Below, piece by piece: positions 34,748 to 47,555 of a stretch of 64,000 nt of DNA. Source of the DNA: Atrina japonica. Its lineage: Eukaryota > Mollusca > Bivalvia > Pterioida > Pinnidae. How positions within the stretch are numbered: the first letter of the stretch is position 1; each line of letters opens with the position of its first letter. The notes beneath the pieces were generated by a model that was not told where the DNA came from, ran no database searches, and saw only the letters and a program-made list of their open reading frames with translations. The position numbers and the translations under genes were made by a program. The DNA is taken from the NCBI GenBank assembly GCA_030159075.1, contig BROG01000133.1, forward strand, positions 398,501 to 462,500, given 5' to 3'.

Positions 34748-35637
34748 GACAGATTTGACTGTAATGCATTGACACATAACAAGATTTCTGGTACTTCAGA
34801 CAAGGCTTGTCACTAAATAAAGGATGGAAACCCAGTGGAACATAGAAACAACATGAATGAATTCCTCCCATCTAAATATGTAGCTTGTTAATCCATTCAG
34901 TATCATGGAATTTCAAATCTATGTACTATGCAGCAAACTTATATAATCTTGTTACAAAAAAACAGATAAAGCCTATGGATGTTTCATTCTGCAAAATATG
35001 AAACATTTACTGACTCTGAATTACTTTAATCCTTCAAGGGTGTAGCTAGGATTAGATAGTGTGCATGCTGAGATTAAGAAAAAGCTCTCCCTCCAAGAAA
35101 ATGTCTATAGGTGTTAAATGGTCTGCCGAGGAAGCATGTGATAAAGACGCTTTATAAATCATATTTTTGTCTGTGTACTATTGGGTTTTCTTTAAGATGG
35201 ATGAGTTAGGCTCTAGTAGCATATACATAAAGACTGAACAACCATAAACACGTTTATTTCCCCTGCAGGGCAAGTGGTCTGAAAACCTGCTTGGCAGAAA
35301 ATGAAATGCATCATATACAAAAAAACCTAATTGTTTTTTTTATTAAAACTTTTTGTTTTAAAAAAAATAGCCTATAAATCAGTCTTGATTTTTTTTGGAA
35401 ATCTTTTAAATTTTTGCTTGAACTATTTTTTTATTAATTATAAATGTATATTTTTTTCCAACAATATAGCTATTTTTACTTTTAGTAACTTTCACTATTT
35501 GAACTACAAAATGGCCTGGTAGCAGACCTAAGGATTTTTTTTAGCCCTGAGCAATCACTAATCTTAGGTAAGTCCATTATTTCATCGCCTAAAGACAAAC
35601 TTAGCTGACTTAAGTCACTGATCTTAGGAAAGTCCAT
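34748..35637. other. Single-copy stretch with a short direct repeat
   Basis: CACT(A/G)ATCTTAGG and AAGTCCATTA occur together at 35557-35580 and again at 35617-35640, next to the SINE. No gene is recognised. Confidence 0.45.
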
Positions 35638-36006
35638 TACATGTATTTCAGCCCCTAACCACAAACTTAACCTTTCTGTGGACCTATATCTTTTACCCTT
35701 ATGACAAAGCAATAGGGATTCAAAACGTAATTGTTTGTTTGTTGATTGTTGTTTAACGTCCCACTCAAGAATATTTCACTCATATAGAGACGTCACCAAA
35801 TGGCGGTGAAGGGCTTCAAATTTTGGCCTATGCTCGGCACTTACGGCCATTGATCAGTGAGGGTTCTTTAACGTGCCAACACCTACGGGACCTCAGATTT
35901 TACTGTCTCATCCGACAGACAGGAAACCACCCTGCAGCTGGCTGAACTCGAACTCATGTCCTAATGATCAAGAGTCGAGCGCGCTACCGACTGAGCCAGG
36001 CCGACT
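35638..36006 (-). mobile_element. tRNA-derived SINE with extra 3' module, copy 2
   Basis: Same structure as 17368-17743. On the minus strand: A box TGGCTCAGTCGGTAGCG, B-box region GAGTTCGAGTTC, body with TTAAAGAACCCTCACTG, and a tail of GTTTAAC and CAAACAAAC. The distal module follows (35638-35730, CAGCCCCTAACCACAAACTT on the plus strand). The SINE proper is roughly 85% identical to the other copy, while the distal module differs by about one base. A 72-codon plus-strand frame here is not a gene. Confidence 0.86.
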
Positions 36007-36232
36007 CTTCAAAATGTACAATGCCTACCAAGAGATGGAACTCAGTAATACATTGTTGACTTACACCTTTTGTACAAAAGACATGACATAGAGACAATCA
36101 TCACCTGTGTTAAAGAGAATTAGATCTGAGGTTCAATCCTTCCAGAATACAAATTTACATTCTACCACTGAGCGATAATGGACAGTTTCTCATCCTGAGA
36201 TATTTTTGATAAACGTTAGTATACCGTATTCA

Positions 36233-36505
36233 ACCCATTAAGTGCCCATATCCCTATAAGCACCCCTCCCCAATTTTACATACGATCAAGAATCTGTTCT
36301 AGCAGGTTGACATTGACAATGAGATTTGGACCTGAAAACCTGTAAGTAACAGTTTATCTGTATCCCCCCTTTTGCAACAGAATTATGTTGATAGGTGTCC
36401 TCTTATAAAACAATAACTGTTTTATGTCAATTGGACTATCAGTTGGTCCATTAAGCGCCCACCCCTTTTTACTGATATTTGTAGCACCCTGGGCACTTAA
36501 TGGGT
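36233..36505. mobile_element. 273-bp element with 16-bp inverted ends
   Basis: The left end ACCCATTAAGTGCCCA (36233-36248) has its perfect reverse complement at 36490-36505. Internal matches such as CCATTAAGCGCCCACCCC (near 36450) against AAGCACCCCTCCCC (near 36260) suggest longer degenerate arms. No coding capacity. Confidence 0.8.
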
Positions 36506-37130
<625 letters not shown>

Positions 37131-37759
37131 ACATACATATTAGTACAGCATTGAACATTTACTGTGGATCTTGGATTGAGAAAAAGGTGTAATCTGTTGA
37201 AATAAATCATAAACAAGGTAACTACAAACTCCCTTTACACTGGCTGGGGTTCCCACACTTTAACATTGGCATGTTGGGGCCTGAAGGTCTAGAGTTCAAA
37301 CCCCAGCTGGGGTCTGGCGAGTGTGTAGTTGCATTGCTATTTCTGTGTGTTGTTCTTTACATACTGACAGGCTAAATCTACATTAAAATTAAAAGTTTGA
37401 TTCCATACATTCACCTTTTACCTCTCAGGTCCCCCATTTTATTCAGAACATATTCTATTATTAGTAAAACATGTTTTATCTATTCCATGTTGCACAGCAC
37501 TTTATATTAGTAAATCCTTGTACCAATTATTTAAGATGCATCATGCACACTGCTAAGAGAATAAAATCACTGATATAAAATTGCTACACAACTGTAACTA
37601 TTATATCTCAAGTCTGTGAGAAAAACTGAAAAACAAAAATATCAAGGTCAAAGGGCATCAACATGCTAAGGTGTATATCTAGTCATCTCAAAAAGTAGGC
37701 CTACTATGAGATTTTCAATGAAGAGTGTGTGAATTGTAGACTATTCTTCAATGCATACA
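37131..37759. other. Spacer with a possible eroded tRNA-like element
   Basis: In 37228-37345, TGGCATGTTGGGG and GAGTTCAAACCCC resemble A and B boxes of a tRNA-derived SINE, but spacing is short and no tail or duplication was found. The rest is plain intron. Confidence 0.3.
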
Positions 37760-38850
37760 TGTAAGTGTTTAGTATGTGTATATGTTTAGTGTGCATATGT
37801 ATGTGTGCTAAGTGTGTTTGTATGTGTTTAGCATGTTTGTGTTTAGAGTAGTTGTGTATGTGTTTAGTATGTACATGTTCCTAGTGTGTTTGTGTGTAGG
37901 CCCTATGTATTTGTATGTGTTTAGTATTTGTATGTGTTTCATTTATATGTTTAGTGTGTTGTGCCTGTATTTGTGTAGTATTTGTATGTGTTTAGTGTAT
38001 ATGTTTAGTGTGTTTGTGTCTGTATGTGTTTAGTCTTTGTATGTGTTTAGTGTATATGTTTAGTGTGTTTGTGTCTGTATGTGTTTAGTGTATATGTTTA
38101 GTGTGTTTGTGTCTGTATGTGTTTAGTTTTTGTATGTGTTTAGTGTATATGTTTAGTGTGTTTGTGTCTGTATGTGTTTAGTTTTTGTATGTGTTTAGTG
38201 TATATGTTTAGTGTGTTTGTGTCTGTATGTGTTTAGTTTTTGTATGTGTTTAGTGTATATGTTTAGTGTGTTTGTGTCTGTATGAGTTTAGTTTTGTATG
38301 TGTTTAGTGTATATGTTTAGTGTGTTTGTGTCTGTATGTGTTTAGTTTGTGTGTGTGTGTGTATGGATTTATGTCTAATGTGCATTTAGTGTGTGTGACT
38401 GTTTGTGTGTATGTTTAGTGTACAAATAGTGTGTATGTGTGTGTGTTTGTGTCTGTATGTGTTTAGTTTTTGTATGTGTTTAGTGTATATGTTTAGTGTG
38501 TTTGTGTCTGTATGTGTTTAGTTTTTGTATGTGTTTAGTGTATATGTTTAGTGTGTTTGTGTCTGTATGTGTTTAGTATGTGTGTGTGTGTGTATGTTTA
38601 GTGTACAAATAGTGTGTGTGTGTGTTTGTGTCTTTGTGAATTGTATGTGTTTAGTATGTGTGACTGTGTGTTTGTGTCTGAGTAAATTGTGTGTTTAGTA
38701 TGTGTGACTGTGTTCATGTATGTTTGTGTCTGTGTAAATTGTGTGTTTAGTATGTGTTGTGTGACTGTTTATGTGTGTTTGTGTCTGTGTAAATTGTGTG
38801 TTTTAGTATACTGTGTGGCTGTGTTTGTGTCTGTGAATTTTGCATGTTAA
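37760..38850. repeat. TG-rich array, 55-bp units
   Basis: Short TGTGTTTAG motifs build units of about 55 bp (TGTGTTTAGTTTTTGTATGT, GTTTAGTGTATATGTTTAGT, GTGTTTGTGTCTGTA), most regular at 38020-38340 and 38450-38570. Alternating TG can adopt Z-DNA. Confidence 0.93.
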
Positions 38851-39992
38851 ATGTGTGTGACAGAGTTCATGTATGTTTGTGTCTGTGTGAATTGTATGTT
38901 TAGTATGTGTGACTGTGTGTTTGTGTCTGAGTAAATTGTGTGTTTAGTATGTGTGGTTGTGTTCATGTATGTTTGTGTCTGTGTAAATTGTGTGTTTAGT
39001 ATGTGTGACTGTGTTCATGTGTGTTTGTGTCTGTGTAAATTGTGTGTTTAGTATGTGTGACTGTGTTCATGTGTGTTTGTGTCTGTGTAAATTGTGTTTG
39101 CATGTTACTGTGTTCAGTGTATGTGACAGATTTGTGTTTAGTATGTGTGACTGTGTGTTTGTGTCTGTGTAAATTGTGTTTAGTGTGTGTGACTGTGTTC
39201 ATGTGTGTTTGTGTCTGTGAATTGTGTGTGTTTAGTGTGTGTGACTGTGTTCATTTGTGTTAGTGTCTGTGAATTGTGTGTGTTTAGTGTGTGTGACTGT
39301 GTTCATTTGTGTTTGTGTCTGTGTCTTTGTGAATTGTGTGTATTTAGTGTGTGTGTGACTGTGTTCATGTGTGTTTGTTTCTGTGAATTGTGTGTATTTA
39401 GTGTGTGTGTGACTGTGTATCATGACTGTGTGTTTGTGTCTGTGTAAATTGTGTGTTTAGTATGTGTGACTGTGTTCATGTGTGTTTGTGTCTGAGTAAA
39501 TTGTGTGTTTAGTATGTGTGACTGTGTGTTTGTGTCTGTGTAAATTGTGTTTAGTGTGTGTGACTGTGTTCATGTGTGTTTGTGTCTGTGAATTTTGCAT
39601 GTTAAATGTGTGTGAATGTGTTCATTTGTGTTAGTGTCTGTGAATTATGTGTGTGTGACTGTGTTCATTTGTGTTTGTGCCTGTGTCTGTGTGAATTATG
39701 TGTATTTAGTGTGTGTGTGACTGTGTTCATGTGTGTTTGTGTCTGTGAATTGTGTGTATTTAGTGTGTGTGTGACTGTGTTCATGTGTGTTTGTGTCTGT
39801 GAATTGTGTGTATTTAGTGTGTGTGTGACTGTTTTCATGTGTGTTTGTGTCTGTGTGAATTGTGTGTTTAGTGTGTGTGACTGTGTTCATGTGTGTTTGT
39901 GTCTGTGTGTTTTTAGTATGTGTCACTGTGTTCATGAGTAGTGTGTGTGACTGTGTTCATGTGTGTTTGTGTCTGTGAATTGTGTGAGTTTA
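38851..39992. repeat. TG-rich array, 50-52-bp units
   Basis: Continues the previous array with a different unit: GTGTGACTGTGTTCATGTGT, GTTTGTGTCTGTG, AATTGTGTGTTTAGT. Unit length drifts. Cysteine/valine-rich frames on plus and threonine/histidine-rich frames on minus are artefacts. Confidence 0.93.
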
Positions 39993-40722
39993 GTGAGTAT
40001 GTGGTTAGTATTCATATTTACACTAGGAGATATAGTGCATTTACAGACTTTGGGTGGGCGTGACAACATTATCCTTGGGACATTAGCTTTCTGCAATTGT
40101 GGTTTAGATTCTCATGATATTAGGTATTATAGGATAAGAGAGGTCTGGAGTATATCTCTAAAGATAAACATTTCTGCATGAACCAAGTCTTACATTATGA
40201 CCAAAACAAGCATGCACAGTAGCACCATGTATCTGTTTAAAGAACAACAACTTCAGAAGCTCAATAGTGCCCTACTTTACCATATTTAACCTGTATGTGC
40301 TCTACCAGTCAAACACTGGATCAATACTAAGTGTGAACTCATTATATTAATTTGATAGTTTACACACTTTGAGTTGTGTACAAGACATACATCAAAGGGT
40401 GTGTTTTCTTCTAAGTCTTATGTGAACTTACCATTAAGACCTTGTGCTTTTGGTTATAAAGATTAACAATTAAATCAAACAATATAAAACCCTGTAATAG
40501 AATGTAGTCATTTGATTATATACTATTTTCAGTCAAACACTATAATTGTATACTTTATACAAATATGAAGTACTCAGAGGCCTTATCTGGAAATGGTGCT
40601 TGATAAAGTGAAACAAATTTAGCAAAATGGATTCAACACTTTGAAGGCTTTGTGCTATACAGTCTCAAAAATATTTCTTTCTTTCAAATTTTCCCCATTG
40701 TTCACAGATTTTTCTTTCTTTG
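39993..40722. other. Single-copy spacer
   Basis: AT-rich intron with nothing recognised. Confidence 0.5.
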
Positions 40723-41090
40723 TTATGGGAAAATATTTCCTTGTCACACCCTAGAATATTGACAAGCAACACACACTATGATATCACAAGTTGTCTGACG
40801 TAGGACTTGTATGACTAATGAGAATGCAGTGCACACTATGATGTCACAAACTGTCTGACATAGGACTTGTATGACTAATGAGAATGCAGTGCACACTATG
40901 ATGTCACAAATTGTCTGACACAAGACTTGTATGACTAATGCGAATGCAGTGCACACTATGATGTCACAAGTTTTCTGACACAAGACTTGTATGACTAATG
41001 AGAATGCAGTGCACATTATGATGTCACAAGTTTTCTGTTACAAGACTTATATGACTAATGAGAATGCAGTGCACAACATTGTAAAATCTG
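40723..41090. repeat. 60-bp minisatellite expanded inside a dispersed element
   Basis: The start (TTATGGGAAAATATTTCCTT, then the near-palindrome around CCCTAGAATATTGACAAG) matches 59665-59720. About five 60-bp units follow (GACTTGTATGACTAATGAGA, ATGCAGTGCACACTATGATG, TCACAAGTTGTCTGACATAG). The related locus at 59.7 kb holds essentially one such unit. Confidence 0.85.
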
Positions 41091-41189
41091 AAAGTCTAAT
41101 ATGCAGAAAACCCTCAGATTGGAAAACCAGATTCTTACTACCTTCCTTATCTACTACTCCACACACCCACATAAGATTTATCAGTCTAA

Positions 41190-41920
41190 ATAAGTCACTG
41201 TGTTGACCTGAGTCTATAGAACAGGTCTAAAATTGATGTCATCTCATAAAATAACGCAAATGTCACTGTGCTGACTCTAGTCTATAAAACAAGTCTAAAA
41301 GTGATGTCATCTCATCTATAGCCAGATATAAAATAACACACATCAGTGTTGACCCGAGTCTATAGAACAGGTCTAAAAGTGATGTCATCTCATCTATAGC
41401 CAGATATAAAATAACACATATGTCACTGTGTTGACCCTAGTCTATAAAACAAGTCTAAAAGTGATGTCATCTCATCTATAGCCAGATATAAAATAACACA
41501 CATCAGTGTTGACCCGAGTCTATAAAACAAGTCTAAAAGTGATGTCATCTCATCTATAGCCAGATATAAAATAACACACATCAGTGTTGACCCGAGTCTA
41601 TAGAACAAGTCTAAAAGTGATTCATCTCATCCTAGTCTAAAATAACAATGTCACTGTGTGATGTCAGTCTAAAACAAGTCTAAAATGATGCAAGATATAT
41701 AAAATAACACATATGTCACTGTGTTGACCCTAGTCTATAAAACAAGTCTAAAAGTGATGTCATCTCATCTATAGCCAGATATAAAATAACACATATGTCA
41801 CTGTGTTGACCCTAGTCTATAAAACAAGTCTAAAAGTGATGTCATCTCATCTATAGCCAGATATAAAATAACACACATGTCACTGTGTTGACCCTTGAAT
41901 GTTGCCATCTCATCTATAGC
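41190..41920. repeat. 78-82-bp minisatellite
   Basis: About nine units of GACCC(T/G)AGTCTATAAAACAA, GTCTAAAAGTGATGTCATCT, CATCTATAGCCAGATATAAA and ATAACACA. One unit at 41620-41700 is heavily deleted. Confidence 0.95.
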
Positions 41921-42640
41921 TTTATATCTATCAACATTATCGGAATATACAATAACAGTCATTGCCTTTTGCTGGGTCCATAGCACTGGTTTTAGAAATA
42001 TTAAGCATTTCAGTTAAACAACTAGAGATATCTATAGATATCATGTCTACATATCAAGTCTAGATATCATATATAGATAAAACATCTATATCAATGGTAT
42101 ATAAAACCTACTCACAGCCAATCATTCGTCCAACAAGGTCACAAAAGGTGCAGGGAAATGTATTTTCAAGTATGAATCAAGCTGTCAACATGGATTTACT
42201 TCATTCAATTAACTCTTGATAACATCTATTTTATTTTTTTAAGTATTAAAGTAGTAGCCGGGTAAATAACAGGCATATTTCCAGTAAATTAAACTGCAAG
42301 CAGTTCTGAACAGTTAAGTAATTCATACCTTAAACCTTTATAATTGATCATTTCTTCTGAATGAATTTAAATGCTTAATTTGCACCATTTGCTTCACCTG
42401 AAGTTAAACGGGTGCTTTTGACGACTGTTTATTGTTGTTTCCTGTATAATTGCAAATATCTAATGATTTGTAACATTACCTAGTGACATAAGGGCTAATT
42501 GATCAGTCAGAAAATGTATTGTTGTTTTTGCATCTGTCACCAAAAATAATCACCAAGAATCTCCAAAAACCACAAAACCTTGGTGGCGACTTCTTATTCA
42601 ATAAAATTGATATTTGATACAAATCTAGTGTTTAGAAGTA
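41921..42640. other. Single-copy spacer
   Basis: Includes a small patch of ATATC/GATAT palindromes (42020-42090). No gene is recognised. Confidence 0.5.
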
Positions 42641-43590
42641 AACAGTGTGTAGCACTGATAGTCTAGTGTCAATACATTTGTACATGTACTTAGTCAGTGT
42701 GTAGCACTGCTAGTCTAGTGTCAATACATTTGTAAATGTACTTAGTCAGTGTGTAGCACTGCTAGTCTAGTGTCAATACATTTGTACATGTACTAAGTCA
42801 GTGTGTAGCACTGATAGTCTAGTGTTAAGTCAGTGTGTAGCACTGCTAGTCTAGTGTCAATACATTTGTACATGTACTAAGTCAGTGTGTAGCACTGATA
42901 GTCTAGCGTCAATACATTTGTACATGTACTTAGTCAGTGTGTAGCACTGATAGTCTAGTGTTAAGTCAGTGTGTAGCACTGATAGTCTAGCGTCAATACA
43001 TTTGTAAATGTACTTAGTCAGTGTGTAGCACTGCTAGTCTAGTGTCAATACATTTGTACATGTACTTAGTCAGTGTGTAGCACTGATAGTCTAGTGTTAA
43101 GTCAGTGTGTAGCACTGATAGTCTAGCGTCAATACATTTGTAAATGTACTTAGTCAGTGTGTAGCACTGCTAGTCTAGCGTCAATACATTTGTACATGTA
43201 CTTAGTCAGTGTGTAGCACTGATAGTCTAGTGTTAAGTCAGTGTGTAGCACTGATAGTCTAGCGTCAATACATTTGTACATGTACTAAGTCAGTGTGTAG
43301 CACTGATAGTCTAGCGTCAATACATTTGTACATGTACTTAGTCAGTGTGTAGCACTGATAGTCTAGTGTTAAGTCAGTGTGTGTAGCACTGATAGTCTAG
43401 TAAGTCACTGTGATGAGTCTAGTGTCAATACATTTGTACATGTACTAAGTCAGTGTGTAGCACTGATAGTCTAGTGTTAAGTCAGTGTGTAGCACTGATA
43501 GTCTAACATCAATTTATTTCTAGTAAGTTTGTCAATGTGTAGCAATGATATAGTCTAGCATCAATACATCACTAGTATGTTAGTCAGATG
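42641..43590. repeat. Composite array of 52-bp and 32-bp units
   Basis: Long units (GTCAGTGTGTAGCACTGATA, GTCTAG(T/C)GTCAATACATT, TGTACATGTACTTA; 52 bp) alternate with short units lacking the last 20 bp (ending GTGTTAA; 32 bp). The mixed order forms repeated blocks such as long-long-short between 42900 and 43380. Confidence 0.95.
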
Positions 43591-43739
43591 AAAGAAATGT
43601 TCACAATATGTTAATCAAATGTTGTACAAACACTGTGTATTATAACACATCAACACAGTAATATATGGATGACATTATTTCACTTATAAAAGAACTAGTC
43701 AACAAGAAATATTGAACTAGAATTAAAGGTTGTATTCAA

Positions 43740-44440
43740 AAAGTAAATGTTTTGCAATGTAGGATGCATTAAAGATTTTAATGTTTGGCAATGTAGGACA
43801 AATTAAAGACAAGAATGTTTGGCAATGTAGGACAAAATAAAGACAAGAATGTTTGGCAATGTAGGACAAAATAAAGACAAGAATGTTTGGCAATGTAGGA
43901 CAAAATAAAGAATGTTTGGCGATGTAGGATATATTGAAAAAGTAAATGTTTGGCAATGTAGGACATATTTAAAAAGTAAATGTTTGGCAATGTAGAATGT
44001 ATTAAAAAAGTAAATGTTTCACAATGTAGAATGTATTAAAAAAGTAAATAATTGGCAATGTAGAATGTATTAAAAAAGTAAATGTTTGGCAATGTAGAAT
44101 GTATTAAAAAAGTAAATGTTTGGCAATGTAGGACATATTGAAAAAGTAAATGTTTGGCAATGTAGAATGTATTAAAAAAGTAAATGTTTGGCAATGTAGA
44201 ATGTATTAAAAAAGTAAAGTTTGGCAATGTAAGACATATTTAAAAAGTAAATGTTTGGCAATGTAGGATGCATTAAAGATGTGAATGTTTGGCAATGTAG
44301 GACAAATTAAAGACAAGAATGTTTGGTGATGTAGAATGTATTAAAAAAGTAAATGTTTGGCAAAGTAAGACATATTGAAAAAGTAAATGTTTGGCAATGT
44401 AGAATGTATTAAAAAAGTAAATGTTTGGCAATGTAGATTG
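43740..44440. repeat. 33-bp minisatellite
   Basis: About 21 units of AAAAAGTAAATGTTTGGCAA then TGTAGAATGTATT. A second unit type (ACAAAATAAAGACAAGAATG) is confined mainly to 43795-43910. Confidence 0.95.
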
Positions 44441-45239
44441 AGAAGTCAAAAAGTGCTGAACAAAAGGTGAATAAGTAATGAACAGTGATAGACTATCATT
44501 TTTAAAACAGAATAAAAAATCAGTTTGTAATTAGAAGCAAAGTGATCTATTTTCAATTACATAATCAGTTTCTTTTTCAGGGATTTTCCACACGACTATT
44601 GAGATTCAGGGGCCTGGACCTTTTGAATGGAGATTTTAGTAAAATCACATTTTTTTTTCCAAAGAAGTTTTACATTTGTTCATACCATATTCAACTTGCC
44701 TTCCCTAGCAATCATGATATTTGAGTTCAATTCTATAATTTTAAAAACCATTGTGTTATGGGACACATATTCTAATACTGTTAGTCAAAGCATTCCACTT
44801 TATCATACAATATTCTACCTACAATTCATTGGGTTGTAAATTCTTTTCATAATCAGAACTGTAGAATGGGAAACTGAGACCCATTAATCAATTATAGAAT
44901 TTTTTAATATATACAAAATGTAATTAGAATTAGAAATGGTAAATGAGTGATTTTCTATTATAATTTATTATTGTCTTATCAATATTAATGAAACTCTGGA
45001 AGAGTCCTGTTTGTTAAATGAGTCCCAACCCTATCTGCTGAACACCTGATACAGAAGTCATAAAGTCCTCAATTTCACTTAATACCTTTATCCTAAATTT
45101 ATGGTCCAATATTTATAGAGGTTTATCAATAACAGATTTGCAATTAGTGAGAAAGGTCACATGGCAATGATGACAAATTAAAACATAGAGTATACATTGG
45201 ATAGAGATGTACATTCTAGATCAAGAAGTCAAAACCCAT
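44441..45239. other. Single-copy stretch
   Basis: TTCTTTTTCAGGGATTTTCC at 44570 looks like an acceptor, and CAGGGGCCTGGACC is GC-richer, but the open frame (44542-44724) has no recognisable product and no donor. Left unassigned. Confidence 0.4.
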
Positions 45240-45706
45240 AAAAATGAGAAAACTAAGAGATCTATGAGAAAGATCATAACAGATCACCTCCAGATAAAGA
45301 TAAGAAAATCAATAGATCTATGGAAAAGATCATAACAGATCACCTCCAGATAGAAATAATAGAAATAAGAAAATCTCCAGATAGAAATAGATCTATAGAT
45401 CTAGAAAGATAATAGAAATAAGAAAATCAATAGATCTATAAGAAAGATTATAACAGATTACCTCCAGATAGAAATAAGAAAATCAATAGATCTATAGGAT
45501 AGATCATAATAGATCACCTCCAGATAGAAATAGGGAAATCAATAGATCTATGGAAAAGATCATAACAGATCACCTCCAGATAGAAATAATAGAAATAAGA
45601 AAATCAACAGATCTATAGAATAGATCATAATAGATCACCTCCAGATAGAAATAGGGAAATCAATAGATCTATGGAAAAGATCATAACAGATCACCTCCAG
45701 AATATT
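45240..45706. repeat. About 56-bp minisatellite with slipped sub-repeats
   Basis: Units of AAGAAAATCAATAGATCTAT, GGAAAAGATCATAACAGATC and ACCTCCAGATAGAAAT, with extra copies of AATAGAAAT and a scrambled stretch at 45350-45420. Confidence 0.94.
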
Positions 45707-46225
45707 CCATATAGAAGTAATACAATATCAGGACAAAATTAGTATACAAACTTGTGATTCAATTCTATAAAACTGTTTTTATATACAACTACACATGCAT
45801 CACTGCATTTATTTAACAATTATAAACACCACAGACTTCATCAAAGTAATGAATTCCATACTGATATAGGATACATACAAAAATAATTCATAAGACATGC
45901 ATATACCTGTTACACAGTAAGATTTTGTAACTAGTCTTATCCAGAACAGAACAAATATAACATATAAATTATTAATTTATAAAAAACTCGCATGCAATTC
46001 TACATTGTAATTATTTATAATAGAAATATTGTCTAGAAAACATATTGAGGTACAAAAAGGACAGATATGATTTCTTATTTCATTGACAATAGAAATGAAG
46101 AAATCATGATCACTAATAAGAAATTTCCTCACGTGATCAGTTTTAATGCTTTGATTATCAAATTTCATTTGCTCACTTACATGAATATCATCCCCTATTT
46201 TATGTATGTACTTTACAGTAAATCC
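45707..46225. other. Single-copy spacer
   Basis: AT-rich intron with nothing recognised. Confidence 0.5.
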
Positions 46226-46800
46226 GGCCTTGAAAGACCATAGTTATACCAGACCAACTGTCTTGAAAGACCATAGTTATACAGGACCAACTGTCTTGAA
46301 AGACCATAGTTATACAGGACCAACTGTCTTGAAAGACCATAGTTATACAGGACCAACTGTCTTGAAAGACCATAGTTATACAGTACCAACTGCCTTGAAA
46401 GACCAAGTTATAAAGGACCAACTGTCTTGACAGACCATAGTTATAAAGGACCAACTATCTTGAAAGACCATAGTGATAAAGGACCAACTATCTTGAAAGA
46501 CCATAGTTATAAAGGACCAACTATCTTGAAAGACCATAGTTATAAAGGACCAACTATCTTGAAAGACCATAGTTATAAAGGACCAACTGTCTTGACAGAC
46601 CATAGTTATAAAGGACCAACTTTCTTGAAAGACCATAGTTATAAAGGACCAACTATCTTGAAAGACCATAGTTATAAAGGACCAACTATCTTGAAAGACC
46701 ATAGTTATAAAGGACCAACTATCTTGAAAGACCATAGTTATAAAGGACCAACTATCTTGAAAGACCATAGTTATAAAAGACCAACTATCTTGAAAGACCG
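46226..46800. repeat. 33-bp minisatellite
   Basis: About 17 units of CTTGAAAGACCATAGTTATA then AAGGACCAACTAT. The left units have ACAGGACCAACTGT and the right units AAAGGACCAACTAT, so two subfamilies are spatially separated. 33 is a multiple of three, hence the 131- and 149-codon artefact frames. Confidence 0.96.
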
Positions 46801-46837
46801 CATCCAGAAAATTATTACATAGCATTACTTATACATG

Positions 46838-47555
46838 CATCACCGATACACTGTTTATCTACTTATGTATCACTAATACACTGTTTATCTACTTATGTAT
46901 CACTAATACACTGTTTATCTACTTATGTATCACCAATACACTGTTTATCTACTTATATATCACTAATACACTGTTTATCTACTTATGTATCACCAATACA
47001 CTGTTTATCTACTTATGTATCACTAATACACTGTTTATCTACTTATGTATCACCGATACACTATTTATCTACTTATGTATCACCGATACACTGTTTATCT
47101 ACTTATGTATCACTTATACACTGTTTATCTACTTATGTATCACCAATACACTATTTACTTCCTTACATAGTGTTACTTATACATGTATCACCGATACACT
47201 GTTTATCTACTTATGTATCACCAATACACTGTCTATTTACTTACACTCTCTATTAACTTGCCAATTTACTTATGTATTACTGGTAAACTGTCTATTTACT
47301 TATGTATCAATGATACACTGTTTATATTTGTCTATTTACTGACCAATTTACTTATGTATTACAGGTACACTGTCTATTTATCTATTTACTGACCAATTTA
47401 CTAATGTATCACCGATACACTGTTTATTTGTCTATTTACTAACCAATTTACTTATGTATCACCGATACACTATTTACTAACCAATTTCCTTATATATCAA
47501 CAATACACTATCTATTTATTTATATATCACTGATACACTGTTTATTTACTTACCA
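46838..47555. repeat. 30-bp minisatellite, degenerate to the right
   Basis: Units CAC(T/C)(A/G)ATACACTGTTTATCT then ACTTATGTAT are regular at 46838-47160 and irregular up to 47555 with TTTACTGACCAATTTACTTA inserts. Confidence 0.95.

Noticed and set aside
44542..44724. A plus-strand exon after TTCTTTTTCAG
   Set aside because: No donor, partner exon or recognisable protein was found. It probably belongs to a repeat or is chance.
46376..46825. 149- and 131-codon frames on opposite strands
   Set aside because: Both are translations of the 33-bp array and overlap each other.
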